A stretch of 64,000 bases of DNA from Phenylobacterium sp. SCN 70-31 (GCF_001724605.1 NZ_MEEX01000011.1:1-64000); one strand, 5' to 3'. Positions 1 through 8,406 are shown, counted from the stretch's first letter. Program-made: numbers and translations. Notes: generated by a model from the letters alone, not told the origin.

Positions 1-95
1 ATGTCTCCGCGCGCCGGCCTCTTGCAACCCCCGCCGAGCACGGCTCAGATCAACCCAGGACTCTCGTTACGACTGGATGAGAAACGGGGGTCACG

Positions 96-953
96 TCAGT
101 GGACATCAATGTCTTTCAGGAAATCGAGGACCGCATCGACGAAGATGTCGTTGCGATCGCCCACCAGCATGTGGCCTGCGTTTTCGACATCGGTGAAGTG
201 AGCGTGTGGAACGGCCGCCAGGAAGGCGTCGGCCGCCTCGCGCGAGACAAGCTCGCTGATGCTCCCGCGTATCAAATGGATCGGAGTGTCGATAGCGCCG
301 AGCTGTTCCTGGAAGGAGCCGGTAGCGTACGAGGCTCGACTCTCCGCCACGCTCGTGACGAACCGAGGATCCCAATGCCAGCGATAGCGGCCGTCGGGAT
401 GCAGTCGAAGGTTCTTGGCAAGGCCGGATAGATCTCTCGGGCGAGGCCGATGAGGCAGGTAGTTGGCGATGAAATCAGCGGCGTCTTCGAGATCGGAAAA
501 TCCGATACTCGCGCGCTCGCCCATGAAGCCCATAACCTTGGCTATCCCTGCCGGCTCCATCTGCGGAGTGACATCGACGAGTGTCAGCGACGAGAAGGTT
601 CCGGGTGCAGCCATGGCTTCCACAACCATCCCCGCGATGCCGCCCAGCGATGCGCCCACCAAAGCCGGGCGGCCCCCCAGCTGTTCGGCGACTTGGACGA
701 GGTCTCCCGCAAAACGCTGGATGCGATAGTCGCCCGAGGGCGACCACTGACTTTGCCCATGCCCTCGAAGGTCCATCGCGACCGCGCGCCAGCCGGATGC
801 GGAGAGGCTCGCACAGGCCCTGGCCCAAGCATGCCGGGTCTGGCCGCCGCCGTGCGCCAGGAGCACTGTACCGCGAACAGGATCACCATAGGTGTCGGCC
901 TCAAGCGTAAGGCCCTCATCGCCGCGGAAGGTGACGGTCACCGGTTTGACCAT
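96..953 (-). CDS. alpha/beta hydrolase
   Basis: Alpha/beta-hydrolase fold enzyme of about 285 residues, probably cytoplasmic since no signal peptide is visible. It has the oxyanion-hole segment LLAHGGGQTRH near residue 35, the nucleophile elbow GASLGG, and a C-terminal NAGHML histidine. The fold is clear; the substrate (ester, lactone or epoxide) cannot be told. The ATG at 953 is preferred over an in-frame GTG at 971 because a GGAG-like ribosome site sits just ahead of it. It lies on the putative island side of the attachment remnant at 6481-6527. Confidence 0.85.
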   Translation of the reverse strand: MVKPVTVTFRGDEGLTLEADTYGDPVRGTVLLAHGGGQTRHAWARACASLSASGWRAVAMDLRGHGQSQWSPSGDYRIQRFAGDLVQVAEQLGGRPALVGASLGGIAGMVVEAMAAPGTFSSLTLVDVTPQMEPAGIAKVMGFMGERASIGFSDLEDAADFIANYLPHRPRPRDLSGLAKNLRLHPDGRYRWHWDPRFVTSVAESRASYATGSFQEQLGAIDTPIHLIRGSISELVSREAADAFLAAVPHAHFTDVENAGHMLVGDRNDIFVDAVLDFLKDIDVH

Positions 954-1122
954 GGTGCGCTCCGTTTCCACAAAAACAGTGATGAGAGTTACATAAGGCG
1001 GGCCGTGGCGATAGGTCAGCAGCTCGGCCGAGAGAGCGTTCGGCCTGAGCGTGGCCCCACAGCGTGGAGAGGATGTCTCCAGGCCGCGACGGGCTTATTC
1101 CCGCGACGGAACCTTGGAGTCG

Positions 1123-1548
1123 TCAGTCCATCAGGTAGGCGCCGCGACCGCTCGCGAGCAGGACGCGATCTTCATCAAGGACCTCAGTGTCCGCCACGCT
1201 GATACGGGAGCCGGTCTTGACGATCCAGCTCCGTGCGCGGAGGTTTCCAGGCGCCGCGGGGCGATGGTAGTCGACCCGCAGGTCCGCCGTGGCTCGCACC
1301 ACCAAGCCGGCGGCGAGGAGCGCATAAAAGCCTGAAAGATCAACGAGAGAAGCTAGTATCCCGCCGTGGGCGGTCCGGCGCTTAGGGTTCGAGATGAGCT
1401 CCTCGCGCCACGGCATGGCGAGTTCGATGCCATCCGCATCGATGCGCACGACCTTCAGGCTCAGCCAGCGGTGGAACGGTGCGGCGGCGACCGCCGCTTG
1501 CAGGTACGCGGCGTCGGGTAAGTCGGGTTGGGCCGGTGTCGTCAACAT
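1123..1548 (-). CDS. PaaI-type hotdog thioesterase
   Basis: A 141-residue single hotdog-domain protein. The hallmark RTAHGGILASLVDLSG covers the HGG-x(4)-L-x-D motif that binds the acyl-thioester and carries the catalytic acid, followed by the usual RVDYHRPA strand. Such proteins hydrolyse acyl-CoA thioesters, often aryl or short-chain ones; the substrate here is unknown. The reading frame stays open far upstream, but the ATG at 1548 gives the normal family length, so the upstream extension is treated as non-coding. Confidence 0.85.
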   Translation of the reverse strand: MLTTPAQPDLPDAAYLQAAVAAAPFHRWLSLKVVRIDADGIELAMPWREELISNPKRRTAHGGILASLVDLSGFYALLAAGLVVRATADLRVDYHRPAAPGNLRARSWIVKTGSRISVADTEVLDEDRVLLASGRGAYLMD

Positions 1549-1669
1549 GCGCTCCTCATCCGGGATATCCGCATCCTTTCCCGGCGCCCCGGCGGAAGCC
1601 AACCCGCATCGTGTCGTCGGCCAACGGGGCAGCGCCCCTTGACTAGTAACGTCTAATACAGCTTCATTC

Positions 1670-1735
1670 GCGTCTCCCCTCAGCAGAGATTCTGCTTGAG
1701 CACCTGGACGCGCTCCGGCGCGTCCTTCTCTTTTT
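1670..1735 (+). ncRNA. possible small RNA ending at an intrinsic terminator
   Basis: No plus-strand gene precedes the terminator at 1706-1735, so a transcript ending there would have to start in this gap. Just before it is a small perfect stem, GCAGA-GAT-TCTGC (1683-1695). Two adjacent stems, the second followed by a T-rich tail, are what a short trans-acting RNA would look like. A TTGACT box at 1639 could be a -35 element, but no convincing -10 lies at the right distance. The 5' end given is a guess. Confidence 0.3.
1706..1735 (+). terminator. intrinsic terminator without an upstream gene
   Basis: A perfect 8-bp stem, GGACGCGC (1706-1713) and GCGCGTCC (1718-1725), encloses the tetraloop TCCG and is followed by TTCTCTTTTT. 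This is a textbook Rho-independent terminator for the plus strand; the minus strand has no T-tract. The surrounding stretch, roughly 1736-2130, shows no gene I recognise: it stays open in more than one frame on both strands because of high GC, but has no recognisable domain. Confidence 0.75.
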
Positions 1736-2229
1736 GGGCCTGCGACGCCGCGCGGCAGCATGACGCAGTCTAGGATGAATTGACGCCGGCTCTGTCGTAA
1801 TGGCCATTTCCGATACGGGGATAAGGACGCAAATGCGTACTGGCGACGCAGCGAGCGCGACGCCGAGGCGGCGGTCCGGCGCTTCGACACAGGCTTGCTG
1901 TTCGTCGAAATGACCCTTCTCATTCGCGAGCTCTTCGACGCGCGAATACGCCCTTTGCGGCTGACGGGCTCGACGCGACGGGTGGTGTCGTGCCTAGGCA
2001 GCAGGACGACCAGACCCAAATCGAGCTTCCGCGCAGGCTCAAAATCAGCCCTCTCGCGCTTTGGAAGGCGGTGGACTGCCCGGCGCTTAGCGGCCCGGCC
2101 GCGCTGCCACCCGATCCGGCCGATCGACGCAGGTGGCGCGCGCGCCCCGACGGGCGCCGCGCGCGCGCCTTTTGCCGACGATGTTGGCCGCGGCCGACGC
2201 CTTGCAGGCGGAGTGCTGCCGGGACATCT

Positions 2230-2825
2230 CGGCTCAGGACCTGGCGACGCTGCAACCTTCCTTTGCGGCCTCGCGGCCGGACATCTTGGCCGCCGGGGCA
2301 GATCTTCACGCAGCCACCGCAGCCGTGGGGGTCGCCCGGGCCAACCAGTTCCCGAACGTCGTGCTCAGCGCCGACTTCACCCAGACCGCCATCCGTCAGG
2401 GCGACCTCTTCGCCTCATCGGCTTCGGGCTGGAGCCTCAGTCCTTCCCTTGCCGCGCCGCTCTTCGACGGCGGCGTTCTGAAGGCCCGCCGCCACGCCGC
2501 GGAGGCGGACCTGCGGATCGCCGAGAGCCGCTATCAACAGACGGTGCTGCGCGCGTTCGTCCAGGTCTCAGACGCGCTAGCTGCGCTTGCGAGCGACGAG
2601 GGCGGCATCGAGAGCCTGCAACGGGCGATCGCGGCCGGGGAATCTGGGCTGCGCGACGCCGAGACGGCGTACCGGCTTGGCGGCGGGCCCTCGATCGACG
2701 TCGCGCGGGCGCAGCGGACGCTGAGCCGGGCCCGGCGGGCCATGATCCAGATCCAGGGCCAGAGGTACCTGGATCTCGTCGAACTCCATGTCGCGACAGC
2801 CGCCGATTGGCGCGCCTCGCCATGA
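2230..2825 (+). pseudogene. 5'-truncated NodT-family outer membrane efflux protein
   Basis: The last roughly 200 residues of a TolC/NodT-type outer membrane factor are present. Recognisable segments are SRPDILAAGADLHAATA, the APLFDGGVLKARR segment, and the periplasmic helix QQTVLRAFVQVSDALAAL. Full-length proteins of this family run about 460-490 residues with a lipoprotein signal, so roughly the first 60 percent is missing. The frame stays open upstream to 2133 but with no family similarity. No partner RND pump or membrane-fusion gene is nearby, which fits a relic inside the putative island. Confidence 0.75.
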
Positions 2826-2861
2826 GGTGTCGAGCGGACAGGCTTGGGGGAGCGAAGGGGC

Positions 2862-3719
2862 ATGTGCGACGAGTATCGGCTGAACGCGGACATGCGGCTC
2901 GCCCTGGGTCCCCAGTCGGCGGGTCTCGGACCGGCCGAGCAGAGCCTTCTGGCCGGTGGTGAGATCGCGGTGCGACACGGCGATCCCGCGCCACTCCTCG
3001 TCCCGCGCGATCCGGCCGCGCCAGAGGCGGGTCTGCGGCTGCTCATCGCCCGCTGGTGGCTGGTCCCTTCCTTTCATCATGGGGCGCTCTCCGAATGGCG
3101 GGTCGTAAGCGCGCTCGCGCGCCTGGAATCCTTGGAGTCCCGGCACGCCTACCTTGACGCCTACCGGTGGCGGCGCGCCTTGGCCCCGTTCACCAGCTTC
3201 ATCGTCTACGGGCCCGGCGCGGAGGGCGGCCGGCGCACGCCAACACAGGGCTGGGCGGTCAAGTGGCGACCGACCGGCCCAACCGACACCCTGCGGTTCT
3301 TCCCGGCGATCTGGGAGACCACCACGCTTCCGGGGGACGAGGGCGACCTCACCAGCTTTGCCATCGTCGTGGGCCAACCCGCGAAAGAATTTGCGGTCGG
3401 CGACAGACCAGGGCCGTTGGCGCGGCGGCAGGCCCGACTCCTCGACCTCGAGCAGGGCCTGGAATGGCTGCGACTCGACGGACCGGGCAACCTTGGCCTG
3501 CTCGATCCTCGCCCACGAGGGGGTTCGACATTGAGCCGTGGCGGCCTGCGTCGCCGCCGACCTTCCAGATGTGGCATGGCGGACGTGCCTGTTGACGCGG
3601 GAACGGGGATGGATTGGCTGAAGCACGAGGGGAAGCGAGTGTTGATCGACCCCGCGCCCAGCGCGGGTCTAGATCAGGCCCTGGTCGCACAACGTTCCAG
3701 ATTAGGGAGCTACTGTTGA
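2862..3719 (+). pseudogene. decayed SRAP (YedK/HMCES-like) protein
   Basis: An SRAP-domain protein that would form DNA-protein crosslinks at abasic sites. The ATG at 2862 puts Cys at residue 2 (MCDEYRLNAD), the defining position, and a ribosome-site-like GGGGGAGCGAAGGGG precedes it. Other family landmarks are recognisable (IARWWLVPSF, YRWRRALAP, TSFAIVVGQP, LEWLRLDGPG). The positions where active members carry catalytic Asn, Glu and His appear to read Leu85, Val115 and Gly (AVGDRPGP). Near 3515 the run AGGGGG marks a likely frameshift: the family-like ending PTRGFDIEP is in the next frame. The tail in the present frame looks unrelated. The catalytic assignment rests on motif alignment from memory. 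Confidence 0.6.
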
Positions 3720-3755
3720 CCCAACAGCCTGTAAATGTTCCGGCCTCGTTCCGTC

Positions 3756-4094
3756 ATGCCGGGACCTTCTAGCGTGCTTGGCGCTATCCCTCCGTCGCTT
3801 CGAATCTACGAAGCGCTACGTGGCCGCATTGCGCGCTTGGGGCCGGTTGAGGAGCTGGTCGAGGCGAATTCCATCCACCTCGTCCGCCGCTCGGCCTTCG
3901 CAGGCGTTCATCCCCGTCAAGGCGGTTTGCTCCTCGTGATCCGAACGGCCACTCCGATCGAGAGCAACCGCATTCGTAAAGTGGAGCGTGTCTCGGCGAA
4001 CCGGTGGCACAATGAACTCCTCATACAAGACTTGGCGGACGTCGATGACCAAGTCCTCGAATGGGTCGCTACGGCTTATGAGCTGGGTGGTTGA
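3756..4094 (+). CDS. DUF5655-like protein
   Basis: A small soluble protein of about 112 residues (an earlier ATG at 3735 would add 7). The pattern RIYEALRGRIARLGPVEELV, then FAGVHPRQGGLLLVI, FRKVE-like IRKVERV, and a DQVLEWVATAYELG end resembles DUF5655 proteins, which are short and predicted to bind other macromolecules, sometimes beside transport or restriction genes. No enzymatic function is known. It ends 27 bases before the TetR gene and may be co-transcribed with it. Confidence 0.6.
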   Translation: MPGPSSVLGAIPPSLRIYEALRGRIARLGPVEELVEANSIHLVRRSAFAGVHPRQGGLLLVIRTATPIESNRIRKVERVSANRWHNELLIQDLADVDDQVLEWVATAYELGG

Positions 4095-4121
4095 TGGCAC
4101 TCCACCAAGGGGCACTTGTCG

Positions 4122-4718
4122 GTGAGCCTGAATTCGCACTTCCAGGGTCGCAAGGCTTCAGTGGCCACGTCGGCATTCCATGTGCTCGCGCAAAGTGGAC
4201 TCGAGGGATTCACGTTTCGAGCTGTCGCCGCCGCGTCGCGATGCAGCCTTGGTCGCATCGTCCATTACTATCCCACGAAGCAGGAGCTTCTCCTGGATGC
4301 GATCCAAGAGACGGGCGGCGCCATACTCGAGGAGATGGATGAGATCGAGCGTAGGCTGCCGGCGCGCGACGCGTTGGAGGCTGTCCTCTCCTGTGCGCTG
4401 CCGATCTCCGAGGCGGGCCGGGAGCATTGGCGCGTGTGGACAAGCTGTTGGACCCTCGCTTCGCGCGATCGCGAGGTCGGTCGGTTCGTCGATCGTCGAA
4501 GTCGGGCGTGGCGAGCACGGCTCACACGGTTGGTGACGAGCGCGACAACGCGTGAGGACGTGCGGGACGCCGACGCCGTCTCGGGTCTGGTTACGGCCGG
4601 CGTCACCGGCGTCGCGATGATGGCGCTTCGGGATGGTCTCGCGCCTGACGCGCAGATTGCGCTGCTGAAGGGGTGTCTGCGACCCTTCGAGAAAGAGGCT
4701 CGAGCCGTTAGCCTCTGA
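4122..4718 (+). CDS. TetR-family transcriptional regulator
   Basis: A 198-residue TetR-type repressor. The N-terminal helix-turn-helix is visible in GLEGFTFRAVAAASRCSLGRIVHYYPTK (about residues 25-55), with the typical YYPTKQELL helix end. The C-terminal ligand domain has no recognisable specificity. A GTG at 4122 is chosen because AAGGGG lies nine bases upstream; a TTG at 4116 would be too close to that site. It faces the integrase convergently. Its target is not evident; the nearby DUF5655 gene or an off-window island gene are candidates. Confidence 0.8.
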   Translation: MSLNSHFQGRKASVATSAFHVLAQSGLEGFTFRAVAAASRCSLGRIVHYYPTKQELLLDAIQETGGAILEEMDEIERRLPARDALEAVLSCALPISEAGREHWRVWTSCWTLASRDREVGRFVDRRSRAWRARLTRLVTSATTREDVRDADAVSGLVTAGVTGVAMMALRDGLAPDAQIALLKGCLRPFEKEARAVSL

Positions 4719-4771
4719 CCAGGCGTCTACCCGCGCGAGGCGGGGTTCGGGGAAGCCCGGCCTGCAAACGT

Positions 4772-6307
4772 CTAGGACCCGACCAAGTCGGTCCAAAGGC
4801 GATCTGCGGGTTCCGCTGGCGAGCGCGGGTCGTATTCGCCTTCGACCAAGTCCGTCCACAACCGCTCGGGGCCGAGCGCGGTGGCGGGCGGCCGCGGCGC
4901 GGCGTCGCTCTGTTTGGGGCCGGGCGCCTGGTCACGCATTTCGAGAAGCGCACACAGGTGCGCGCTCCAGCGGTCGATCGCATCGCGCTTTTCAGCCACA
5001 TAGGCGTAGAGGTTGTAATGGCGCGCGGTGATCGCTGCGCCGCCCCCGCCATCCTTGTGCGCGAGGATCTTGGAAACGACATGGGGCGCAACGCCGATCG
5101 CCGCGATCCCCGTCGCCCCGGTGCGACGCAGATCGTGGAGGCGAACGTCGTCGAGCCCGAGCGCGGTCGTCATGTCCGCCATTGCATGGCTGAGTGCGGC
5201 GGGTTCGATGGGCGCGTCGTTTGACTGCGGAGATGGGAAAACGAATGGGCTCGCCCCCTTCCGCCGCTTGTCCTGAAGCCCGATCGCTGCCTCGATCAAG
5301 GCCACGGAGCGATCGCAGAGCGGCGCCAAGTGTTCCACGCGACCCTTGGCGCGCTCGGCCGGGACAAGCCAGGTCTTGCGGACCAGATCCACTTCGTTGC
5401 GGCGCATGCCCGAAATCTCCCCGCGACGCTGCAGGGTGAACATCGCAAGCTCGATCGCGATGCGCACGGGCCGGCTGATCAGCACCTTCTCCCCGGCCTT
5501 CCTGTCCCTGATCACCAACCCTTCGCTGTCCTGCAGTCCGCTCCAGAGGCGTTTCAGCTCGTCGTCGGTCAGGGTGCGTGTACGCGCCTCGACCTGCGAG
5601 ACACGAGCCACGTGCGTGACCGGATTCACCGCGACGCGCTCCTCGGCGATCGCATAGTTGAAGAGCTGCGAGAGCAGGCCCCGAACACGGTTGGCCTGTC
5701 CGCCGGAGGCTTCATAGATCTCCTTCACGACGTCCCGCACACGGCCGCGCGTGACCTCGTCCACGCCGTCGGCGCCCAACTTCGGCGCGACATGCTTGGT
5801 CCAGAGCCACCGTTCGGCCGAGATGGTGCTGTCCGCCTTCCTGCGCCCGCGTCCGCTGCGGTGTGTGCCGAGCTCGCAGGCGCTGAAGTAGGCGCTCGCC
5901 AAGTCGGACATCGTCTTGAGCGGCTGGGCTTTGGCGGCGCGGCGGGCCACCTTCTTTGCGACGGCCGGGCTTTCGCCGTGGTCGACCTTGGCGCGAAGGA
6001 GGCGAGCGGCCACACGGGCGCCCTGCAGCGTCAGCCGTCGGACCTCGCCCTCGGCGTCAGCCGTGTCGTCGATGGTGGGGTCGAAGACGCCGATCGTGAC
6101 CCGGCACTGCTTGTCGGTGCGTCTGTCGCGGTAACGGAACGACCAGGATTTCTCGCCTGCGGCCGAGACCCGCAGCTCCAGCCCGCGCACGTCGCCGTCC
6201 GGGTAGGCCACGCGCTGAGCCTCGGCGCCATCGGGCGTGGTCCTCACGCCCGGCTTGGCGCTGCGGCAGAAGGCTGAGGTGAGGTTTCGGTCCGAACGCC
6301 TGGGCAC
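4772..6307 (-). CDS. int: P4-type tyrosine site-specific integrase
   Basis: A 511-residue tyrosine recombinase. The N-terminus carries the DUF4102-like arm-binding domain (LELRVSAAGEKSWSFRYRDR), then a core-binding domain and the catalytic domain with TLQRRGEIS (Arg), HDLRRTGAT (His-x-x-Arg), LAHKDGG (His) and the nucleophile in ARHYNLYAY. All catalytic residues are present. Family members are usually near 400 residues; the extra C-terminus contains RLWTDLV twice, 21 residues apart. It lies 174 bases from a tRNA-Arg 3' fragment and beside a cluster of inverted repeats, as expected of an integrase next to its attachment site. Confidence 0.92.
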   Translation of the reverse strand: MPRRSDRNLTSAFCRSAKPGVRTTPDGAEAQRVAYPDGDVRGLELRVSAAGEKSWSFRYRDRRTDKQCRVTIGVFDPTIDDTADAEGEVRRLTLQGARVAARLLRAKVDHGESPAVAKKVARRAAKAQPLKTMSDLASAYFSACELGTHRSGRGRRKADSTISAERWLWTKHVAPKLGADGVDEVTRGRVRDVVKEIYEASGGQANRVRGLLSQLFNYAIAEERVAVNPVTHVARVSQVEARTRTLTDDELKRLWSGLQDSEGLVIRDRKAGEKVLISRPVRIAIELAMFTLQRRGEISGMRRNEVDLVRKTWLVPAERAKGRVEHLAPLCDRSVALIEAAIGLQDKRRKGASPFVFPSPQSNDAPIEPAALSHAMADMTTALGLDDVRLHDLRRTGATGIAAIGVAPHVVSKILAHKDGGGGAAITARHYNLYAYVAEKRDAIDRWSAHLCALLEMRDQAPGPKQSDAAPRPPATALGPERLWTDLVEGEYDPRSPAEPADRLWTDLVGS

Positions 6308-6328
6308 TTTTCCTACCCCGCTCGTTTT

Positions 6329-6361
6329 GTGACCCCGGGTTCCGGGTCACACTGGGGTCAC
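6329..6361. repeat. triplet of GTGACCC-type repeats upstream of the integrase
   Basis: GTGACCCC (6329-6336), GGGTCAC (6344-6350) and GGGGTCAC (6354-6361) are copies of one half-site, the first inverted relative to the other two. Both the first/second and first/third pairs form perfect inverted repeats. They lie 22-54 bases before the integrase start codon. They could be integrase arm sites or the operator of an excisionase-like regulator; the sequence alone does not decide. Confidence 0.65.
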
Positions 6362-6480
6362 AAAATGGAGCATTTCCATGGGAAAATCTGAACCCGCTCG
6401 AACCCGAGATCAAGTCACAAGTCATTGGTTATATTGTGATTTGTCGTTTCACCCGGTTTCTGCTTGTTTCATCAGAACCG

Positions 6481-6527
6481 AACTACGAATCTGAGGGTCG
6501 GACGTTCGAATCGTTCCGGGCGCGCCA
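6481..6527 (+). other. 3' half of a tRNA-Arg(ACG) gene, probable attR
   Basis: The segment reads as a tRNA 3' half: anticodon loop CTACGAA with ACG at 6485-6487, variable loop GGGTC, T-stem GGACG/CGTTC around loop TTCGAAT (6505-6511), acceptor strand CGGGCGC, discriminator G and CCA (6525-6527). The matching 5' acceptor GCGCCCG and the D-arm are absent upstream, so this is not a whole gene. Its polarity implies that the element lies to the left and that an intact tRNA-Arg(ACG) flanks the island's far, off-window end. Confidence 0.8.
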
Positions 6528-6652
6528 TTTCTTCCCACTCGCCAGCGGCGATCTCTGTTCCACCACGTTAGCCCTACGCCGGCGGCTTGCCGTGGAACGG
6601 CGCGATCCCGCCAAGCTTCGATCCCCTCCGGAAACGCGCCGCGGCCACCCGA

Positions 6653-7483
6653 TCAGCGTTCGATGAAGGCCAGGAGATCGGCGTTGATCATGTCGGCGTT
6701 CACGGTCGCCATGCCGTGCGAAAAGCCCGGGTAGATCTTGAGTTCGCCATTCCTGAGCAGTTTGACGGCGAGCTTCGCGCTGTTGTCGATCGGTACGATC
6801 TGATCGTCGTCGCCGTGCATGAGCAACGTCGGGACCTGGATCGCCTTGAGATCGTCGGTGAAGTCCGTCTCGGAGAAGGCCTTGATGCCGTCATAGTGGG
6901 CCTTCGTCCCGCCCATCATGCCCTGGCGCCACCAGTTGTCGACCACCGCCGGCTTCGCTTCGACGCCCGGCCGGTTGAAGCTGTAGAAGGGTCCGGACGC
7001 CACCTCCCTGTAGAAGCTCGCCCGGTCGGCGGCGAGCGCCGCGCGAAACCCGTCGAACACCTCGATCGGCAATCCGCCCGGGTAGGCCTCGGTCTTCAGC
7101 ATGATCGGCGGCACGGCGCCGATCAGCACCGCCTTCGCCACGCGGCCCGGTTCGGCCCTCGCGACGTAGTGCGCGACTTCGCCGCCGCCCGTAGAATGGC
7201 CGATGTGGACGACGTTCCTGAGATCCAGCGCCTCGACCACCGCCGCGACGTCCGCCGCGTAGTGATCCATGTCGTGGCCGTCGGCGCCCTGGGTGGAACG
7301 GCCGTGGCCGCGGCGATCGTGGGCGATGACGCGATAGCCCCGGTTCACGAAGAACAGGAGTTGCGCATCCCAGTCGTCCGAACTCAGCGGCCAGCCGTGA
7401 TGGAACATGAGGGGCTGGGCGCTCTTCGGCCCCCAATCCTTGTAGAAGATTTCGACACCATCGTTGGTTGTTGCGTAGGCCAC
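6653..7483 (-). CDS. cofactor-free haloperoxidase-like alpha/beta hydrolase
   Basis: A 276-residue alpha/beta hydrolase of the non-heme chloroperoxidase/esterase group. Family marks are the HHGWPLSSDDWD oxyanion region, VIAHDRRGHGRS, nucleophile elbow GHSTGG, the catalytic acid after MHGDDDQIVP, and histidine in GFSHGMA. Members are mainly esterases or perhydrolases in vivo; halogenation is a side reaction with peroxide. No signal peptide. It is followed on the same strand by a second hydrolase, and both face a peroxide-sensor-like MarR gene, which suggests a shared stimulus. Confidence 0.9.
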   Translation of the reverse strand: MAYATTNDGVEIFYKDWGPKSAQPLMFHHGWPLSSDDWDAQLLFFVNRGYRVIAHDRRGHGRSTQGADGHDMDHYAADVAAVVEALDLRNVVHIGHSTGGGEVAHYVARAEPGRVAKAVLIGAVPPIMLKTEAYPGGLPIEVFDGFRAALAADRASFYREVASGPFYSFNRPGVEAKPAVVDNWWRQGMMGGTKAHYDGIKAFSETDFTDDLKAIQVPTLLMHGDDDQIVPIDNSAKLAVKLLRNGELKIYPGFSHGMATVNADMINADLLAFIER

Positions 7484-7523
7484 GGTCGTATCTCCTGTTT
7501 TCGGGGGTCCTGGGCTGTTGAGG

Positions 7524-8360
7524 TCAGTGGGTCTGCTTTGACGGTTGCGAGAGGTGGCGCGCGGCGCGGTCGATCACGTCGGCGACAGCGGCCGGCTGGG
7601 TGACGAAGGCCGCATGGCTTCCCGGTATCTCGATGATCGTCGCCCCGATGCGTCGCGCCATGCCGTTCAGCATGCCTTCGCCGAATGCGAGATCCTCGCG
7701 CGGGATGATCGCCCAACTCGGTTTCGACCGCCATGCCGCGTTCGTGAGCCTGGTTTCGAAGACCGACATGCGGATGGGCGCCTGCGAGTCGCGCAGAAAC
7801 GCGGCGTCGGCGCCGCTCAGGTCGGCTGCGAAGCCGGACCGGAAGCGGTCTCGACGCACGAAGCCGTATCCGTCGGCGGCGGTGTCGATGACGAACTCGG
7901 CAGCCGCCGGATACCCAGAATACTGCTGCGCGGTCGTTTCGCCGGCGTCCGGCGCGAGGGCGGAGAGGTAGACTAGGCCGGCCACCTTCGGATGAACGCC
8001 AGCCTCGGTGATCACCGTCCCGCCCCAGCTGTGGCCGACGAGAATGGCCGGGCCATCCTGAGCGGACAACACGCGCCGGGTCGCGGCGACATCGTCCTCC
8101 AGCGAGGTCAGCGGGTTCTGGACGATGCTGACGCGATAGCCGCGCGCGGTCAGGTCGTCATAGACGCCGCGCCATCCCGACCCGTCGACAAAGGCTCCGT
8201 GCACGAGCACGACATTTCGTATCGAACGGGCGTCGAGGACGACCCGATCGCCGAGGCCAGCCGGGCGCGTCTGCCCCTGAGCGCTGCTCGCGAGCAGCCC
8301 GACGGCAAAGATTCCGGCCGCGAAGGCCCCGACAAACGGTCTGGCGACACCACCGATCAT
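7524..8360 (-). CDS. exported alpha/beta hydrolase
   Basis: A 278-residue alpha/beta hydrolase with a likely Sec signal peptide (GAFAAGIFAVGLLASSAQGQ, residues about 11-30). The body resembles the hydroxynitrile lyase/salicylate-esterase group: VLVHGAFVDGSGW, nucleophile elbow GHSWGG, and late histidine in PGSHAAFVTQP. The likely site of action is the periplasm. It is the first gene of a two-gene leftward unit with the haloperoxidase-like enzyme 40 bases downstream, and its start faces the MarR regulator across a palindromic operator. Confidence 0.88.
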   Translation of the reverse strand: MIGGVARPFVGAFAAGIFAVGLLASSAQGQTRPAGLGDRVVLDARSIRNVVLVHGAFVDGSGWRGVYDDLTARGYRVSIVQNPLTSLEDDVAATRRVLSAQDGPAILVGHSWGGTVITEAGVHPKVAGLVYLSALAPDAGETTAQQYSGYPAAAEFVIDTAADGYGFVRRDRFRSGFAADLSGADAAFLRDSQAPIRMSVFETRLTNAAWRSKPSWAIIPREDLAFGEGMLNGMARRIGATIIEIPGSHAAFVTQPAAVADVIDRAARHLSQPSKQTH

Positions 8361-8368
8361 GACACCCT

Positions 8369-8406
8369 CATATATCGTAAGATAATAAATCGTATACGAT
8401 ATATAT
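8369..8406. promoter_or_regulatory. palindromic operator between hydrolase and MarR genes
   Basis: ATCGTATACGAT (8389-8400) is a perfect 12-bp palindrome in an AT-rich gap. Around it a longer imperfect repeat is visible, CATATATCGTA on the left and TACGATATATATG on the right (to 8406). It lies 9-29 bases upstream of the hydrolase start and about 100 bases ahead of the MarR start, so a MarR dimer bound here could control both divergent transcripts. Confidence 0.65.

Noticed and set aside
1736..2130. A coding gene in the open frames before the NodT remnant
   Set aside because: Frames are open on both strands with no ribosome site, start or recognisable domain, as expected from base composition.
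1..6307. Complete prophage
   Set aside because: Only an integrase is present; no capsid, tail, terminase or lysis genes occur in the window.
6420..6527. A complete tRNA gene ending at 6527
   Set aside because: Only the anticodon loop to CCA is present; the 5' acceptor GCGCCCG and the D-arm are missing, and the bases before the loop do not pair as an anticodon stem.
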